In this document: positions 8,914-17,488 of the stretch, piece after piece
How the letters are laid out: the number at the start of each line of letters is the position of its first letter
How positions within the stretch are numbered: position 1 is the stretch's first letter
Origin: Bryobacteraceae bacterium
GTDB taxonomy: Bacteria; Acidobacteriota; Terriglobia; Bryobacterales; Bryobacteraceae
Assembly (NCBI GenBank): GCA_029975915.1
Contig: JARKOC010000006.1
Coordinates: forward strand, 1 to 28,200
Direction: 5' to 3'
DNA length: 28,200 bases
Position numbers and translations under genes: made by a program
The notes under the pieces: model-generated
What the model was told of the DNA's origin: nothing
Databases searched by the model: none
What the model saw: only the letters and a program-made list of their open reading frames with translations

Positions 8914-10374
8914 TCAAGCGGCGAGGATCGCCTTCAGCAGGCGCCAGCAGCGTTCGACCGACTGCACCTCGACCGATTCGCCCGGCGCATGGGCTCCGTG
9001 GATCGTTGGCCCGAAAGACACCATGTCCATCCCGGGATACTTGCCACCGATGATGGCGCACTCCAGCCCGGCGTGAATGACCTGCGTCGTTGATTCACTG
9101 CCGAAGGTATCGCGATAGACCGCCTGACACAGCGAAAGCAACGGCGAACCCGGATTGGGTGCCCAACCCGGATAGTGGCCGGACTGTTCCGCCACCGTCC
9201 CGGAGAGCGCAAACAGGCTGACGATTTCGTTCGCCAGTTCGACTCCGGCGCTATCCACCAGCGAGCGCACCATGAAGTTGCAGGCACCCGCCTCGGGTTT
9301 CAGATCGACAACCCCCAGGTTGTTGGATGTTTCGACCACGCCCGGCACCCGGACGCTCATGCGGCGCACCCCCTGCGGGGCCGCGTGCAGCGACGCCAGC
9401 CAGAGCGCCTGCTCGGTTGCCGCCATCACGCGTCCGATTTCGCAGGGCGCAACGGAAACCGTCACATTCTCGTCCACCCCCGCCAGTTCCGCACGAAACG
9501 CCGCCTGCAGTCCGGCCAGCAGATCGCCCAGGCCGGCCATCGCCTCGCCGGGCAACGCCAGCGTTGCGCTGGCTTCGCGCGGCAGGGCATTGCGCGCCGT
9601 CCCGCCCTGCAGGGTCGAGAGGCGGAACGGACAGCGTTTTTCCAGTTCGCGCAGGACGCGCACCAGCAGCTTGATGGCACTGCCGCGGCCTTCGTGAATA
9701 TTTACGCCGGAATGGCCACCACGCAAACCGCGCACGTCGATGCGCAGGCCGGTAAAGCTTTCAGGCGGAGTCTCCACACACCCCGGACGCCGCGCATTCA
9801 CGTCGACACCCCCGGCACAGCCGAGGTAGAACTGCCCCCACTCCTCGGTATCCAGGTTCAGCAGCTGCCTCCCCTGAAGGACATGCGGATCGAGCCCGCG
9901 CGCGCCGCCCATCCCGCATTCTTCGTCAACGGTGAATAGCGCCTCGAGCGGGCCATGGACCAGATCCCGTTCTTCCAGGGCCGCCAGAATCAGTGCCACC
10001 CCGATACCGTTGTCCGCCCCCAGCGTCGTTCCATCGGCAACCAGCCAACCGTCGCGCAAGACCGGAAGAATCGGATCACTCGTGAAATCGTGCGGCGTAT
10101 CCTCGTTGGCCTGACACACCATGTCCAGGTGCGACTGCAGGACCACACCCGGCGCCGATTCCCGGCCCGGACTGGGCGGTTTACGCACGACCAGGTTGCC
10201 GGCCGCGTCGACGCTTGTCGCCAATCCGCGCGCCTCGGCCCAGGTCCGCAAGTGGTCACGCAGGCGTGCTTCCCCCTTGGAAGGACGGGGGATCGAACAG
10301 AGCGTCGCAAAATGCTCCCAGACGAGTGCCGGTTGCAAGCCGCTGAAAACGGACGATGAGCGCGTCGATGTCAT
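8914..10374 (-). CDS. pepD: Aminoacyl-histidine dipeptidase (cytosol nonspecific dipeptidase)
   Basis: The product is a 486-residue M20-family dizinc dipeptidase, essentially the length of E. coli PepD (485). It cleaves dipeptides such as carnosine-type Xaa-His in the cytoplasm, supplying amino acids. Metal and catalytic residues are visible in order: QSHLDMV (His82, Asp84), GADNGIG (Asp121), DEECGM (Glu151-Glu152), LDTEEWG (Asp175) and the late IHGAHAPGESV histidines. The ATG at 10374 gives the normal family start (WEHFATLCSIPRPSKGE follows). It is a single-gene unit, divergent from the DUF3014 gene (118 nt apart) and convergent with the FHA-EAL gene. Confidence 0.95.
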   Translation of the reverse strand: MTSTRSSSVFSGLQPALVWEHFATLCSIPRPSKGEARLRDHLRTWAEARGLATSVDAAGNLVVRKPPSPGRESAPGVVLQSHLDMVCQANEDTPHDFTSDPILPVLRDGWLVADGTTLGADNGIGVALILAALEERDLVHGPLEALFTVDEECGMGGARGLDPHVLQGRQLLNLDTEEWGQFYLGCAGGVDVNARRPGCVETPPESFTGLRIDVRGLRGGHSGVNIHEGRGSAIKLLVRVLRELEKRCPFRLSTLQGGTARNALPREASATLALPGEAMAGLGDLLAGLQAAFRAELAGVDENVTVSVAPCEIGRVMAATEQALWLASLHAAPQGVRRMSVRVPGVVETSNNLGVVDLKPEAGACNFMVRSLVDSAGVELANEIVSLFALSGTVAEQSGHYPGWAPNPGSPLLSLCQAVYRDTFGSESTTQVIHAGLECAIIGGKYPGMDMVSFGPTIHGAHAPGESVEVQSVERCWRLLKAILAA

Positions 10375-10492
10375 GGCAGTGAAATGGTGTCGAAGAAAGC
10401 CGCCAGTCTATCCGTTCTCCGGCAAGGCTGCAGGACGCGTGCTACGATGATTCCAGTCGGCAGGCGAGGCGAACGGGACAGGAGACGAAGCC

Positions 10493-11296
10493 ATGAAAGG
10501 CAAGCATTGGGCAATCGGGACGGCGGTCGTTGCGATTGCGGCACTGGCGGGCTACATTTTCCTGGTTGCGCCGCAAGAAGTCCCACCCCCGGTGGCGATC
10601 GCCCCCCCGGCGGTGGCACCGACCGTCCAGGCGCAAACGGAGCCACCACGCGCCGCTCCCGAACTGCCGGCGATTCTCCATCCGATTGAGCCCACCCCAT
10701 CGGAGGAACCGCTGCCCGAACTGGGGAGGAGCGACGCGCCGTTCCGCAAGGCGCTGGGCGAAGTACTCGGCAAGAAAGGCTTGGCGCTGGTATTGTCCGA
10801 TGAACTGATCCATCACCTCGTCGTCACTATTGACAACCTGCCACGCAAGCATCTGGCGGCTGATGTCGTCCCGCTCAAGCGCGCAGAAGGGAAATTCAAC
10901 ACCGAAGGAAAAAATGAAACCCTGACCATCGGAGCCGGCAACGCGGCACGCTATGCCGCCTACGCCGCGGCCATCAAGGCCGTCGACAGCACAAAGCTGG
11001 TAGCCGTATATCGGCGCTTCTACCCGCTTTTCGAGCGGGCCTACCACGAAATCGGCTATCCGCAGGCACATTTCAACGACCGGCTGGTGGCGGCCATCGA
11101 CGACCTGCTCTCCGCGCCCGCCCCTGAAGTACCCGTCAGGCTGGTACAACCGAAAATCCTCTACGAATACGCCGATCCCGATCTGGAAGCCCGTTCCGCC
11201 GGCCAGAAGATCATGATGCGCATCGGAAAGGAAAATGCGGCGTTGCTGAAAGCGAGATTGGGCGAAATTCGGCGGCTGGTGGCCAGCGGGCAATAG
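10493..11296 (+). CDS. DUF3014 membrane-anchored protein
   Basis: This 267-residue protein has one N-terminal transmembrane segment (about residues 7-27). A Pro/Ala-rich linker follows (about 28-75), then a soluble domain, probably periplasmic. The soluble part matches DUF3014 by the pattern SDAPFRKALGEVL, then RYAAYAAAIKAVDSTKLVAV, then YRRFYPLFERAYHEIGYPQ. The family has no established function. CAGGAGACGAAGCC precedes the ATG and supports the start. It appears to be a single-gene unit between pepD (divergent) and the ABC importer operon, which starts 370 nt further on. A weak extended -10 (TGCTACGAT, 10441-10448) lies upstream but has no good -35. Confidence 0.8.
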   Translation: MKGKHWAIGTAVVAIAALAGYIFLVAPQEVPPPVAIAPPAVAPTVQAQTEPPRAAPELPAILHPIEPTPSEEPLPELGRSDAPFRKALGEVLGKKGLALVLSDELIHHLVVTIDNLPRKHLAADVVPLKRAEGKFNTEGKNETLTIGAGNAARYAAYAAAIKAVDSTKLVAVYRRFYPLFERAYHEIGYPQAHFNDRLVAAIDDLLSAPAPEVPVRLVQPKILYEYADPDLEARSAGQKIMMRIGKENAALLKARLGEIRRLVASGQ

Positions 11297-11666
11297 TCTC
11301 CCCGGCCCAGCCGATATCGACATTCCGGCGTTTCTCCCGACCCGTGTCGATGAACACGTAATATTTTCGGGCAACCCTTTGTTCGGGAACACGTTTGCTG
11401 TATTCTGTCGGCCTTTTCGTGTCGTGATTCTGTAAAGAAAAGCGGACCATCCTTTCCGGGCAATCCGCTTCGAAAAATCAACAGATACAAACCGCAGTCG
11501 GGTCTGGCTGGTCGCATCGGGTTGGGAGTTCTCGCCGTGATATGCAACCTTCCGGGGCTTTATTTCGCCCATGCCCAAAGTCTCACGTTTTTCCCGCTTC
11601 AAAGACGTTTGTTTGCTTTGCCCATTTTTTGCGTTTTAGATCGATCAACAATTATCAGGAGAAGTC
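11297..11666 (+). promoter_or_regulatory. 370-nt leader of the ABC importer operon
   Basis: No credible protein gene or known RNA family was recognised here. Visible structures are CGTGT-N6-ACACG (11343-11358), a direct repeat of GAACACGT (11352-11359 and 11387-11394), a weak sigma-70-like pair TTGTTC-16-TATTCT (11379-11406), and a 7-bp stem AAGCGGA/TCCGCTT with a 17-nt loop (11440-11470). The stretch just before the gene is AT-rich and ends in AGGAG. It is probably the control region of the importer; the details are speculative. Confidence 0.35.
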
Positions 11667-12437
11667 ATGCGATTCTTAACGAAGCTACTGAGTGCAGTGA
11701 TCCCGTTGTCGCTTGTCATTGCAGCGCCGGTGCAGGCACGTGACTGGAACGCCATCAAGGACTCCGGCACGATCATCGCCGCCACCGAAGGTGCGTTCTA
11801 CCCGTTCAACTATTTCGAAGGCCCCAAGCTGACGGGCTATGAAGTCGACGTCGCCGAAGCCGTGGCGAAGAAGCTCGGACTCAAGCTCGAATGGCGCGTC
11901 GTCACCTTCGACGCCCAACTCGCGTCGATCCGCCAGGACCGCTTCGATTTCGCCATCGCCTCGCACGGATTCACCGAGGAACGCGCCAAAGCGGTCGATT
12001 TCACCAGCCCGCACTACTGCACCGGCGGCCAGATCGCCGCACCGAAGGATGGCGCCCTGACCGCTGCCGCGCTTAACGGCAAGACCGTCGGCGTCCAGCT
12101 GGCCACCAGCTACTACGACAACGCCAAGAAAATTCCCGGCCTCAAGGAACTGAAGACCTACAAGGCCGACCCGGAAGTCTTCTCCGCGCTCAAGGCCGGC
12201 AAGATCGACGCGTGGATCTCCGACAAGTGGCTGATCAAGGCCACGCTGGAAAAGAATCCCGATGCGGGCATCGCGGCCGGCGAGCAGCTCTTTGTCGAGC
12301 GCGTCTCGGCAATCGTGCGCAAGAACAACAAGGAATTCGTCGACAAGTACAATCAGGCGCTGGCCGAGCTGATCAAGGACGGCTCGATCGCGGCGCTCTC
12401 CCAGAAGTACTTCAAGGCCGACATCACCTGCCGCTAA
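11667..12437 (+). CDS. Polar amino-acid ABC transporter, substrate-binding protein
   Basis: The product is a 256-residue periplasmic binding protein of the SBP_bac_3 (HisJ/GlnH) family. Residues 1-23 form a Sec signal peptide ending near PVQA. The mature part begins with the family pattern SGTIIAATEGAFYPFNYFE and continues LTGYEVDVAEAVAKKLGLK and SIRQDRFDFAIASHGFTEER. Such proteins capture polar amino acids or related solutes; the ligand cannot be fixed from sequence. AGGAGAAGTC precedes the ATG. The permease and ATPase genes follow on the same strand (18 nt and 8 nt gaps), so this is the first gene of a complete importer operon. Confidence 0.92.
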   Translation: MRFLTKLLSAVIPLSLVIAAPVQARDWNAIKDSGTIIAATEGAFYPFNYFEGPKLTGYEVDVAEAVAKKLGLKLEWRVVTFDAQLASIRQDRFDFAIASHGFTEERAKAVDFTSPHYCTGGQIAAPKDGALTAAALNGKTVGVQLATSYYDNAKKIPGLKELKTYKADPEVFSALKAGKIDAWISDKWLIKATLEKNPDAGIAAGEQLFVERVSAIVRKNNKEFVDKYNQALAELIKDGSIAALSQKYFKADITCR

Positions 12438-12455
12438 CCGAAACATCGCAATAAC

Positions 12456-13214
12456 ATGAACTGGACCAAGCGATATCCCGGCTGGACGATGTTCGGCGCC
12501 ATGGTCGGCCTGCTGATCTTCCTGTGGGGACTGGCCATTCCGTTATCCGCCGCTCCGGCGCCCATCGGGCCGGCGGCGATGCAATTCGCCGAGGGCGCAC
12601 GCATCACGGTGTGGCTGACGTTGATTGCCGGATCGGTCGGCGTCGTGCTCGGCGTGTTGGCGGGCATGGGGAAGCTCTCCAAATTCCTGCCGCTGCGCTG
12701 GGTATGCGACTTCTACGTCTGGCTGATCCGCGGCACGCCGCTGCTCCTGCAGATCCTTTTCGTCTGGCTGGTCATTCCCACCGTCATGCCCGCCAGCGTC
12801 AATCTGTCGGACTTCGCCTGTGCCGCCATCGCCCTGTCGCTCAACATCGGTGCCTACAACACCGAATGCGTGCGTGCCGGCATCCTCGCCGTGCCGCACG
12901 GACAGATCGAAGCCGCCCGGGCGCTCGGATTGTCGCCGTTCCAGACCTTCATGGACGTCATCCTGCCGCAGAGCATGCGCGTCGCCCTGCCGGCGCTGGC
13001 CAACAACCTCGCGTCGCTGGTCAAGGACTCGTCGCTGGCCTACGCGATCAGCGTCGTCGAACTGACCATGGTCGGTTACCGCATCCAGGCCGAGAGCTAC
13101 CAGCCGATTCCCGTGTTCCTCACGATCGCCACGATCTACCTGATCCTCACCACCGCGTTCACCACGCTGACCTCGGCGCTGGAAGCGCAGCTGCAAACCG
13201 GACAGAAACGCTGA
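12456..13214 (+). CDS. Polar amino-acid ABC transporter, permease
   Basis: The product is a 252-residue inner-membrane permease of the HisM/GlnP type. It has a hydrophobic N-terminal segment (about 12-30) and four or more further membrane segments. The EAA loop that contacts the ATPase is recognisable as [20 protein letters not shown]. Earlier, [15 protein letters not shown] matches the conserved RGTPLL motif of the family. It presumably works as a homodimer because only one permease gene is present. The Shine-Dalgarno sequence is weak, which fits coupled translation in the operon. Confidence 0.92.
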   Translation: MNWTKRYPGWTMFGAMVGLLIFLWGLAIPLSAAPAPIGPAAMQFAEGARITVWLTLIAGSVGVVLGVLAGMGKLSKFLPLRWVCDFYVWLIRGTPLLLQILFVWLVIPTVMPASVNLSDFACAAIALSLNIGAYNTECVRAGILAVPHGQIEAARALGLSPFQTFMDVILPQSMRVALPALANNLASLVKDSSLAYAISVVELTMVGYRIQAESYQPIPVFLTIATIYLILTTAFTTLTSALEAQLQTGQKR

Positions 13215-13222
13215 GATCGCCC

Positions 13223-13981
13223 ATGCCCCAACCCGATACAGACCGACCGATCATCGTCGCGCGCAACATCGACAAGCGTTTCGGCGCCTTCCACGCCCTG
13301 CGCAACGTCTCCGCCAGCTTCAGCGAAGGCCAGGTCACGGCCATCGTCGGCCCCTCCGGGTCGGGAAAATCGACCTTCCTGCGCACGCTCAACCGCCTGG
13401 AGAAACACGACAGCGGCAGCATCGTCATCGACGGCATCGAACTCAACGACGACCTGAAACATCTCGACACCATCCGGCGCGAGGTCGGCATGGTCTTCCA
13501 GAGCTTCAACCTGTTCTCGCACCTGACCATCCTGCGCAATATCACGCTGGCGCCGATGCGCGTACGCAAGATGTCGCGCGCCGATGCCGAAGCCAAGGCG
13601 CAGGCCCTGCTCGACCGTGTCGGCCTGAAAAATCAGGCACACAAGTACCCGGTGCAGCTCTCCGGCGGCCAGCAGCAGCGCGTCGCCATCGCCCGGGCGC
13701 TGGCCATGGACCCGAAGGTGCTGCTGTTCGACGAGCCGACCTCGGCACTCGATCCGGAAATGGTCAACGAAGTCCTCACCGTCATGCGCGAACTGGCACA
13801 CACCGGCATTACCATGCTCGTGGTCACGCACGAAATGGGTTTCGCCAAGGAAGTGGCCGACCGCGTCATTTTCTTCGACGAAGGTGCCATTCTCGAAGAC
13901 ACCACGCCACAGGCCTTCTTCACCAACCCCGACCACGAGCGGGCCCAGGCCTTTCTGGCCCAGGTAAGGCACGGATTCTGA
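13223..13981 (+). CDS. Polar amino-acid ABC transporter, ATP-binding protein
   Basis: The product is a 252-residue ATPase of the GlnQ/HisP family that powers the importer encoded by the two genes before it. It has Walker [10 protein letters not shown], a Q-loop in [12 protein letters not shown], the signature [16 protein letters not shown], Walker [14 protein letters not shown], and the H-loop histidine in VVTHEMGF. The frame is open far upstream within the permease gene, but the ATG at 13223 lies 8 nt after the permease stop and gives the standard family N-terminus ([12 protein letters not shown]). It converges with the EamA gene, with stop codons one base apart. Confidence 0.95.
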   Translation: MPQPDTDRPIIVARNIDKRFGAFHALRNVSASFSEGQVTAIVGPSGSGKSTFLRTLNRLEKHDSGSIVIDGIELNDDLKHLDTIRREVGMVFQSFNLFSHLTILRNITLAPMRVRKMSRADAEAKAQALLDRVGLKNQAHKYPVQLSGGQQQRVAIARALAMDPKVLLFDEPTSALDPEMVNEVLTVMRELAHTGITMLVVTHEMGFAKEVADRVIFFDEGAILEDTTPQAFFTNPDHERAQAFLAQVRHGF

Positions 13982-13982
13982 A

Positions 13983-14876
13983 TCAGCTGACCGGCTTCGC
14001 CCCGAACAAGGGCATCAGTTGTACCGCCAGGATGCACACGAGGATCAGCGCACAGCCGGCCAGCCCCGCCGCGCTCAGACGGTCGCCCATCAGCAGGAAG
14101 CCGAACAGCGCGGCGAAAAGCGTCTCGGCCGACAGGATGATCGCCGCATCGGCGGCCTCGGCGTAGCGCTGCCCGACCACCTGGCCGGTGTAGGCGATGC
14201 CGACGGAGATGATGCCGGTGTAAAGGATCGGCATCGCCGCCAGGCGGATCCCGGCGAGCGAAATCGACTCGGTGAAAACAGCCCAGAGCAGACAGGCCAC
14301 ACCGCACACGAGGAACTGCCCGGCGGCCACCAGAAAAGGCGCCGCCAGCCGGTCAGCCACGCGCCCGACGAGCATGACATGCAGCGCCCAGAACAGGCTG
14401 CTGGCGATGACCCACAGATCGCCGCTGCTGATCGCCACCTGCTCCGCCCCCGACAACAGCCAGGTTCCGACCAGACAGCCGAGCGAAGTCGGCCAGACCG
14501 ACCAATGGGGACGCGCGCGCAGGAGCAGCCAGGAGATCAGCGGCACCAGTGGCACGTAGAGGGCCGTCAGGAAGCCGGCGTTGGTCACCGTCGTGCCGTT
14601 GATGCCGATCTGCTGGAACACCGCGCCGAGCATCAGGAGCAGACCGAGGACCAGGACGCCCATCATTTCCCGGCGCCCGGGCCGCACCTCGCGCCGGGCA
14701 ACCGTCCGCAAATCACGCCAGGCGAACGGCGCGATGATCAGCGCTCCGAGCAGGAAACGGACGCCGGTGAAGGTGTAGGGCTCGACCCCCACCTTCGCGT
14801 GGGCCTGGGCAACGAATGCCGACCCCCAGATCAGGGCGACGAGCAGCAGCAGCAGATTGGCTTGGGTACGGGACAC
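13983..14876 (-). CDS. EamA/DMT-family transporter
   Basis: This 297-residue membrane protein has about ten hydrophobic segments and two EamA repeats. The first starts at LLLLLVALIWGSAFVAQAHA, the second at SSGDLWVIASSLFWALHVML. The family includes metabolite and amino-acid exporters; no substrate can be assigned. The start is GTG at 14876, and the Shine-Dalgarno is poor. The gene lies 45 nt after the anti-sigma gene on the same strand with no obvious terminator between them, so it could be the last gene of the arsS operon. It could equally be separate. Confidence 0.88.
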   Translation of the reverse strand: MSRTQANLLLLLVALIWGSAFVAQAHAKVGVEPYTFTGVRFLLGALIIAPFAWRDLRTVARREVRPGRREMMGVLVLGLLLMLGAVFQQIGINGTTVTNAGFLTALYVPLVPLISWLLLRARPHWSVWPTSLGCLVGTWLLSGAEQVAISSGDLWVIASSLFWALHVMLVGRVADRLAAPFLVAAGQFLVCGVACLLWAVFTESISLAGIRLAAMPILYTGIISVGIAYTGQVVGQRYAEAADAAIILSAETLFAALFGFLLMGDRLSAAGLAGCALILVCILAVQLMPLFGAKPVS

Positions 14877-14921
14877 GTTGGAGAGACCGGGAGCAAAGAG
14901 CGCGAGTTTACCAGCCGTTCA

Positions 14922-15119
14922 TCAGGTGTCGCTATCGGAAGACGTTTTTCCCGCCATGTATCGGCGACAGACCAGGCGCAGGAAGCCCATCTGTTTCTTG
15001 AAATTCCGGCAGCCCTGGCACATCGCCAGATGCATTTCCAGTTGCAGGCGTTCCGCAAGGGTGAGCTCCCGGTCCAGCGATTCGGACAACTTGCGGGTAA
15101 CGTCCTTGCAGCTCAACAT
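14922..15119 (-). CDS. Small zinc-finger anti-sigma factor (zf-HC2)
   Basis: This 65-residue protein is essentially one anti-sigma zinc-binding domain. Cys4, His30, Cys34 and Cys37 (HLAMCQGC) form the expected H-x3-C-x2-C site with an upstream cysteine. There is no transmembrane segment, so it should be a soluble, cytoplasmic regulator of the ECF sigma factor encoded just before it. The ATG overlaps the end of the sigma gene by 7 nt, a coupling typical of sigma/anti-sigma pairs. By analogy with RsrA and ChrR-type ZAS proteins it may release the sigma factor when its cysteines or zinc are attacked. That is inference. Confidence 0.8.
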   Translation of the reverse strand: MLSCKDVTRKLSESLDRELTLAERLQLEMHLAMCQGCRNFKKQMGFLRLVCRRYMAGKTSSDSDT

Positions 15120-15712
15120 GCCTGTTCTCCCCCCAGGAACCAGTTCTTTTCAAGACAGCGCCGCAAGCCGTTGCGCGCGCGATGCAGGATGACGTTGCAG
15201 TTGCTCACCGTGATACGCAACTCACGACAGACCTCGGCCGTTTCGAACTCCAGGAATTCGCGCATCATGAAGACGCGCGCGGTGTTTTCCGGCAGGTGCT
15301 TGAGACAGGCATCGAAGACATCCCAGAACCGTTGCTGCCGCATGGCCTCTTCCGGATCGCCCCAGTTTGTCGGGCGACCTTCCGGCCGCCAGTGGTCGTT
15401 GCCCTTGAACAGCATCTCGAAGGACTGATCGAGGCTTTCCTCGTCGGGGGCCAGCGCGGAAACATTCGTCGTCCGGCTCTGCAGGCGGATTAGGTCGACG
15501 ATCTTGTTGCGGAGGATGGCGAAGACCCAGGTCTTCAGCGCCGAGCGACCGGCAAATTCCTGCCCGTTGGCCAGCGCGGCCACCAGCGCTTCCTGCACCA
15601 CGTCCTCGGCCATGGTCGCATCGCGCAGCTGCAGCCGAGCGAACTTGATCATGTCGCGCCGGATGGCTCCGATGGCCTCATCGCTCATCCATGGAAGTTG
15701 CGGGTCGCTCAT
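15113..15712 (-). CDS. ECF RNA polymerase sigma factor
   Basis: The product is a 199-residue extracytoplasmic-function sigma factor. Region 2 covers about residues 20-85 (AEDVVQEALVAALANG, then ALKTWVFAILRNKIVDLIR). Region 4 covers about 135-195 (HLPENTARVFMMREFLEFE, then ELRITVSNCNVILHRARNGL). The insert between them is long and contains GNDHWRPEGRPTNWGDPEEA, a pattern I associate with the TIGR02943 group. The ATG at 15712 has GGGGAAA just upstream; an ATG at 15742 would overlap the preceding gene and lacks such a site. It is the ninth gene of the minus-strand operon that begins with arsS, and it is paired with a zinc-finger anti-sigma factor. Confidence 0.9.
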   Translation of the reverse strand: MSDPQLPWMSDEAIGAIRRDMIKFARLQLRDATMAEDVVQEALVAALANGQEFAGRSALKTWVFAILRNKIVDLIRLQSRTTNVSALAPDEESLDQSFEMLFKGNDHWRPEGRPTNWGDPEEAMRQQRFWDVFDACLKHLPENTARVFMMREFLEFETAEVCRELRITVSNCNVILHRARNGLRRCLEKNWFLGGEQAC

Positions 15713-15725
15713 TTTCCCCACTCGC

Positions 15726-16838
15726 TCATTGCACCCGAGCATGGTACTGGCTCATGAAGCGGCGGTCGATCCAGTCTTTCCAGCGCCAGACCCAATGCCC
15801 CGTTGCCGACAGGCCGTTCCAGGACATGACGGCCTCCCTGGGCCCGGTGGCCAGCAGATAAAGCGTCCGCTTCCGCGGGCGATAGGGCAAAGGCGCCTGG
15901 CCGAGCAAAGCGTGTTCGAGGTTGGCCGCCAGCACCGGGCCGGCCCGGACCGCATAGACGCCGGACTTGGCATGCGGCGCATCGACCCGCGAGGCGACAT
16001 CGCCGCCGGCGAACACCTCGGAATGCGAAACACTCTGTTGCCCATCCGCCACGGCAACGAATCCGTCAGCAGCCAGCGTCAGGCTCGAACCGGCCAGCCA
16101 GGCCTGCGGACGAACGCCGGTCGCGGCGATGACGGCATCGACTCCAACTGTGGTTCCATTGTCCAGCAGCAAGCCTTCCGGCGATCCGGCGGCGTAACCG
16201 GGGATCTCGACGACCTGATGCTCCCGCAACGCCTGTCGCACGCGCTGCACGATGCGCGGGCCATGCCCCGGCATCAAGCCCGAGCCGGCCACCAGCGACA
16301 CCGCCACGTTCTCTCCCCCGACTTCGCGGGCAAGACGGTAGCGCGCGGCCAAGGCCAGTTCGACTCCGGCGGCACCGCCCCCAACCACGACCAACCTGGC
16401 GGTACCGCGTTGCCGGGCCAACTCAACCTGGCGCTTCCAGCCGACGACGAAATCTTCCAGCGGACGGATCGGCAGCAGCGTTGCGCCGGTCGCGGCCAGG
16501 CAGGAACTGTCGGCCTGCGCCCCCACGTCGAGCGAGAGGAGGTCGTAGGAAAGCTCCCCGGATGCAGCTGTCTGGACGAGTCGCCGCGCGGCATCGAGCC
16601 CGGTTACCGAATCCTGCACCAGATGAACGCCGGCTGCCCGCGCCAACGGCTCCAGCGGTGCAGCGCACTGATCCAGCGCATAATGCCCGGCCATCCAGCC
16701 CGGCACCATGCCGGAGTAGATCTGGCGCAGATACGGCGTCACCAACGACACCGCGACGCCCGGCCAGCGCCTCGCCGCCAGCGCCTTGAGTACATGCAGG
16801 TGGGCGTGCCCGCCTCCGGCGAGGATCAGGCGCTTCAT
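15726..16838 (-). CDS. FAD-dependent oxidoreductase, TIGR03169 (SelD-associated) type
   Basis: The product is a 370-residue pyridine-nucleotide/FAD oxidoreductase related to type II NADH dehydrogenases. The N-terminal dinucleotide fold reads LILAGGGHAHLHVLKALA, followed by the family pattern RQIYSGMVPGWMAGHY. A second nucleotide-binding fold reads RLVVVGGGAAGVELALA, and SEVFAGGDVAS is the FAD-binding GD motif. Relatives occur fused to the N-terminus of selenide-water dikinase (SelD) or beside radical SAM/selenodomain genes. The electron acceptor and reaction are not known. It overlaps the TIGR04282 gene by ATGA and lies 13 nt before the sigma gene, so it belongs to the operon. Confidence 0.85.
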   Translation of the reverse strand: MKRLILAGGGHAHLHVLKALAARRWPGVAVSLVTPYLRQIYSGMVPGWMAGHYALDQCAAPLEPLARAAGVHLVQDSVTGLDAARRLVQTAASGELSYDLLSLDVGAQADSSCLAATGATLLPIRPLEDFVVGWKRQVELARQRGTARLVVVGGGAAGVELALAARYRLAREVGGENVAVSLVAGSGLMPGHGPRIVQRVRQALREHQVVEIPGYAAGSPEGLLLDNGTTVGVDAVIAATGVRPQAWLAGSSLTLAADGFVAVADGQQSVSHSEVFAGGDVASRVDAPHAKSGVYAVRAGPVLAANLEHALLGQAPLPYRPRKRTLYLLATGPREAVMSWNGLSATGHWVWRWKDWIDRRFMSQYHARVQ

Positions 16839-17488
16839 GCGCCACCGCTATCCGGCAGAACCGCCGCCACGTCCGGAAACAAGCCAAGGAGGCGCTCGAC
16901 GTCCTCGAATCGATCGACATCCCACAACGGGGGCAGCTCCAGCCAGGTCAGCCCCACCGCTTGCAGTTGCTGCTGCGTCTGCGCCATGACCCGGTCGGTA
17001 CTCCAATCGACATCCCGGAATACCGCAAGTGCCGGTTTCTTCAGCCCGATCAGCACATACCCGCCATCCTCCGCGGGGATCACCACCGCGTCGTGCTCAC
17101 GCAAAGCCGCCGCTGCCTCTCGCAGCACCTCGGGCGTCAGCGCCGGGCAATCGGTACCAATAACCAGCGTGCCGATGACCAGCGTCCCGGCGGCAGACGC
17201 CTCGTCCACCGCCGCATGCATGCGCCCGCCCAGATCGACATCCGGCTGCCGGCATCGGCGCACCGGCCCGAGCCCCTGGCACGCCGCAAAATCCGGATGA
17301 TCGGTCTCCGGCGCGCACCACAGCGTCACCGGCCCGAGCTCGGCGGCGAGGGCCGTTCCCAGCGTGCGCCGCAGCAGCCAGCGTTGCAGCGCTGCGGCGC
17401 CCTCGGCGCCCAGATGCGGGATCAGCCGCGTCTTGGCCAGGCCCGGGACGGGGGCCTTGGCCAGGATCGCGATCGCGCACTCAGTCAT
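16835..17488 (-). CDS. TIGR04282-family arsenosugar-cluster transferase (CofC-like)
   Basis: The product is a 217-residue GT-A/nucleotidyltransferase-like protein (formerly 'transferase 1, rSAM/selenodomain-associated'). Family marks are AILAKAPVPGLAKTRL at the N-terminus, DLGGRMHAAVDEA, GTDCPAL and AEDGGYVLIGLKKP. It is thought to work with the TIGR04283 glycosyltransferase and ArsS in making an arsenic-containing sugar; the exact step is not established. The ATG at 17488 overlaps the end of the preceding glycosyltransferase gene by 8 nt. An odd feature is GTLVIGTLVIGTDCP: an in-frame five-residue tandem duplication just before the GTDCP motif. Confidence 0.87.
   Translation of the reverse strand: MTECAIAILAKAPVPGLAKTRLIPHLGAEGAAALQRWLLRRTLGTALAAELGPVTLWCAPETDHPDFAACQGLGPVRRCRQPDVDLGGRMHAAVDEASAAGTLVIGTLVIGTDCPALTPEVLREAAAALREHDAVVIPAEDGGYVLIGLKKPALAVFRDVDWSTDRVMAQTQQQLQAVGLTWLELPPLWDVDRFEDVERLLGLFPDVAAVLPDSGGA
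17160..17189. repeat. 15-nt tandem duplication inside the TIGR04282 gene
   Basis: Two adjacent 15-nt units, ATAACCAGCGTGCCG and ATGACCAGCGTCCCG, are 13/15 identical on the plus strand. They encode GTLVI twice on the minus strand (about residues 101-110), immediately before GTDCP. The length keeps the frame. Confidence 0.8.

Noticed and set aside
12524..13222. Long in-frame extension of the ABC ATPase gene
   Set aside because: It lies within the permease gene and translates to low-complexity Arg/His-rich sequence; the ATG at 13223 fits the family.
14019..15428. 469-codon plus-strand open frame opposite the EamA, anti-sigma and sigma genes
   Set aside because: No recognisable domain; all three opposite-strand genes have clear motifs and operon spacing.
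15504..17300. 598-codon open frame on the plus strand opposite the oxidoreductase and transferase genes
   Set aside because: It is the antisense shadow of well-recognised genes in GC-rich DNA; its translation resembles no protein family and is rich in Arg, Pro and His.
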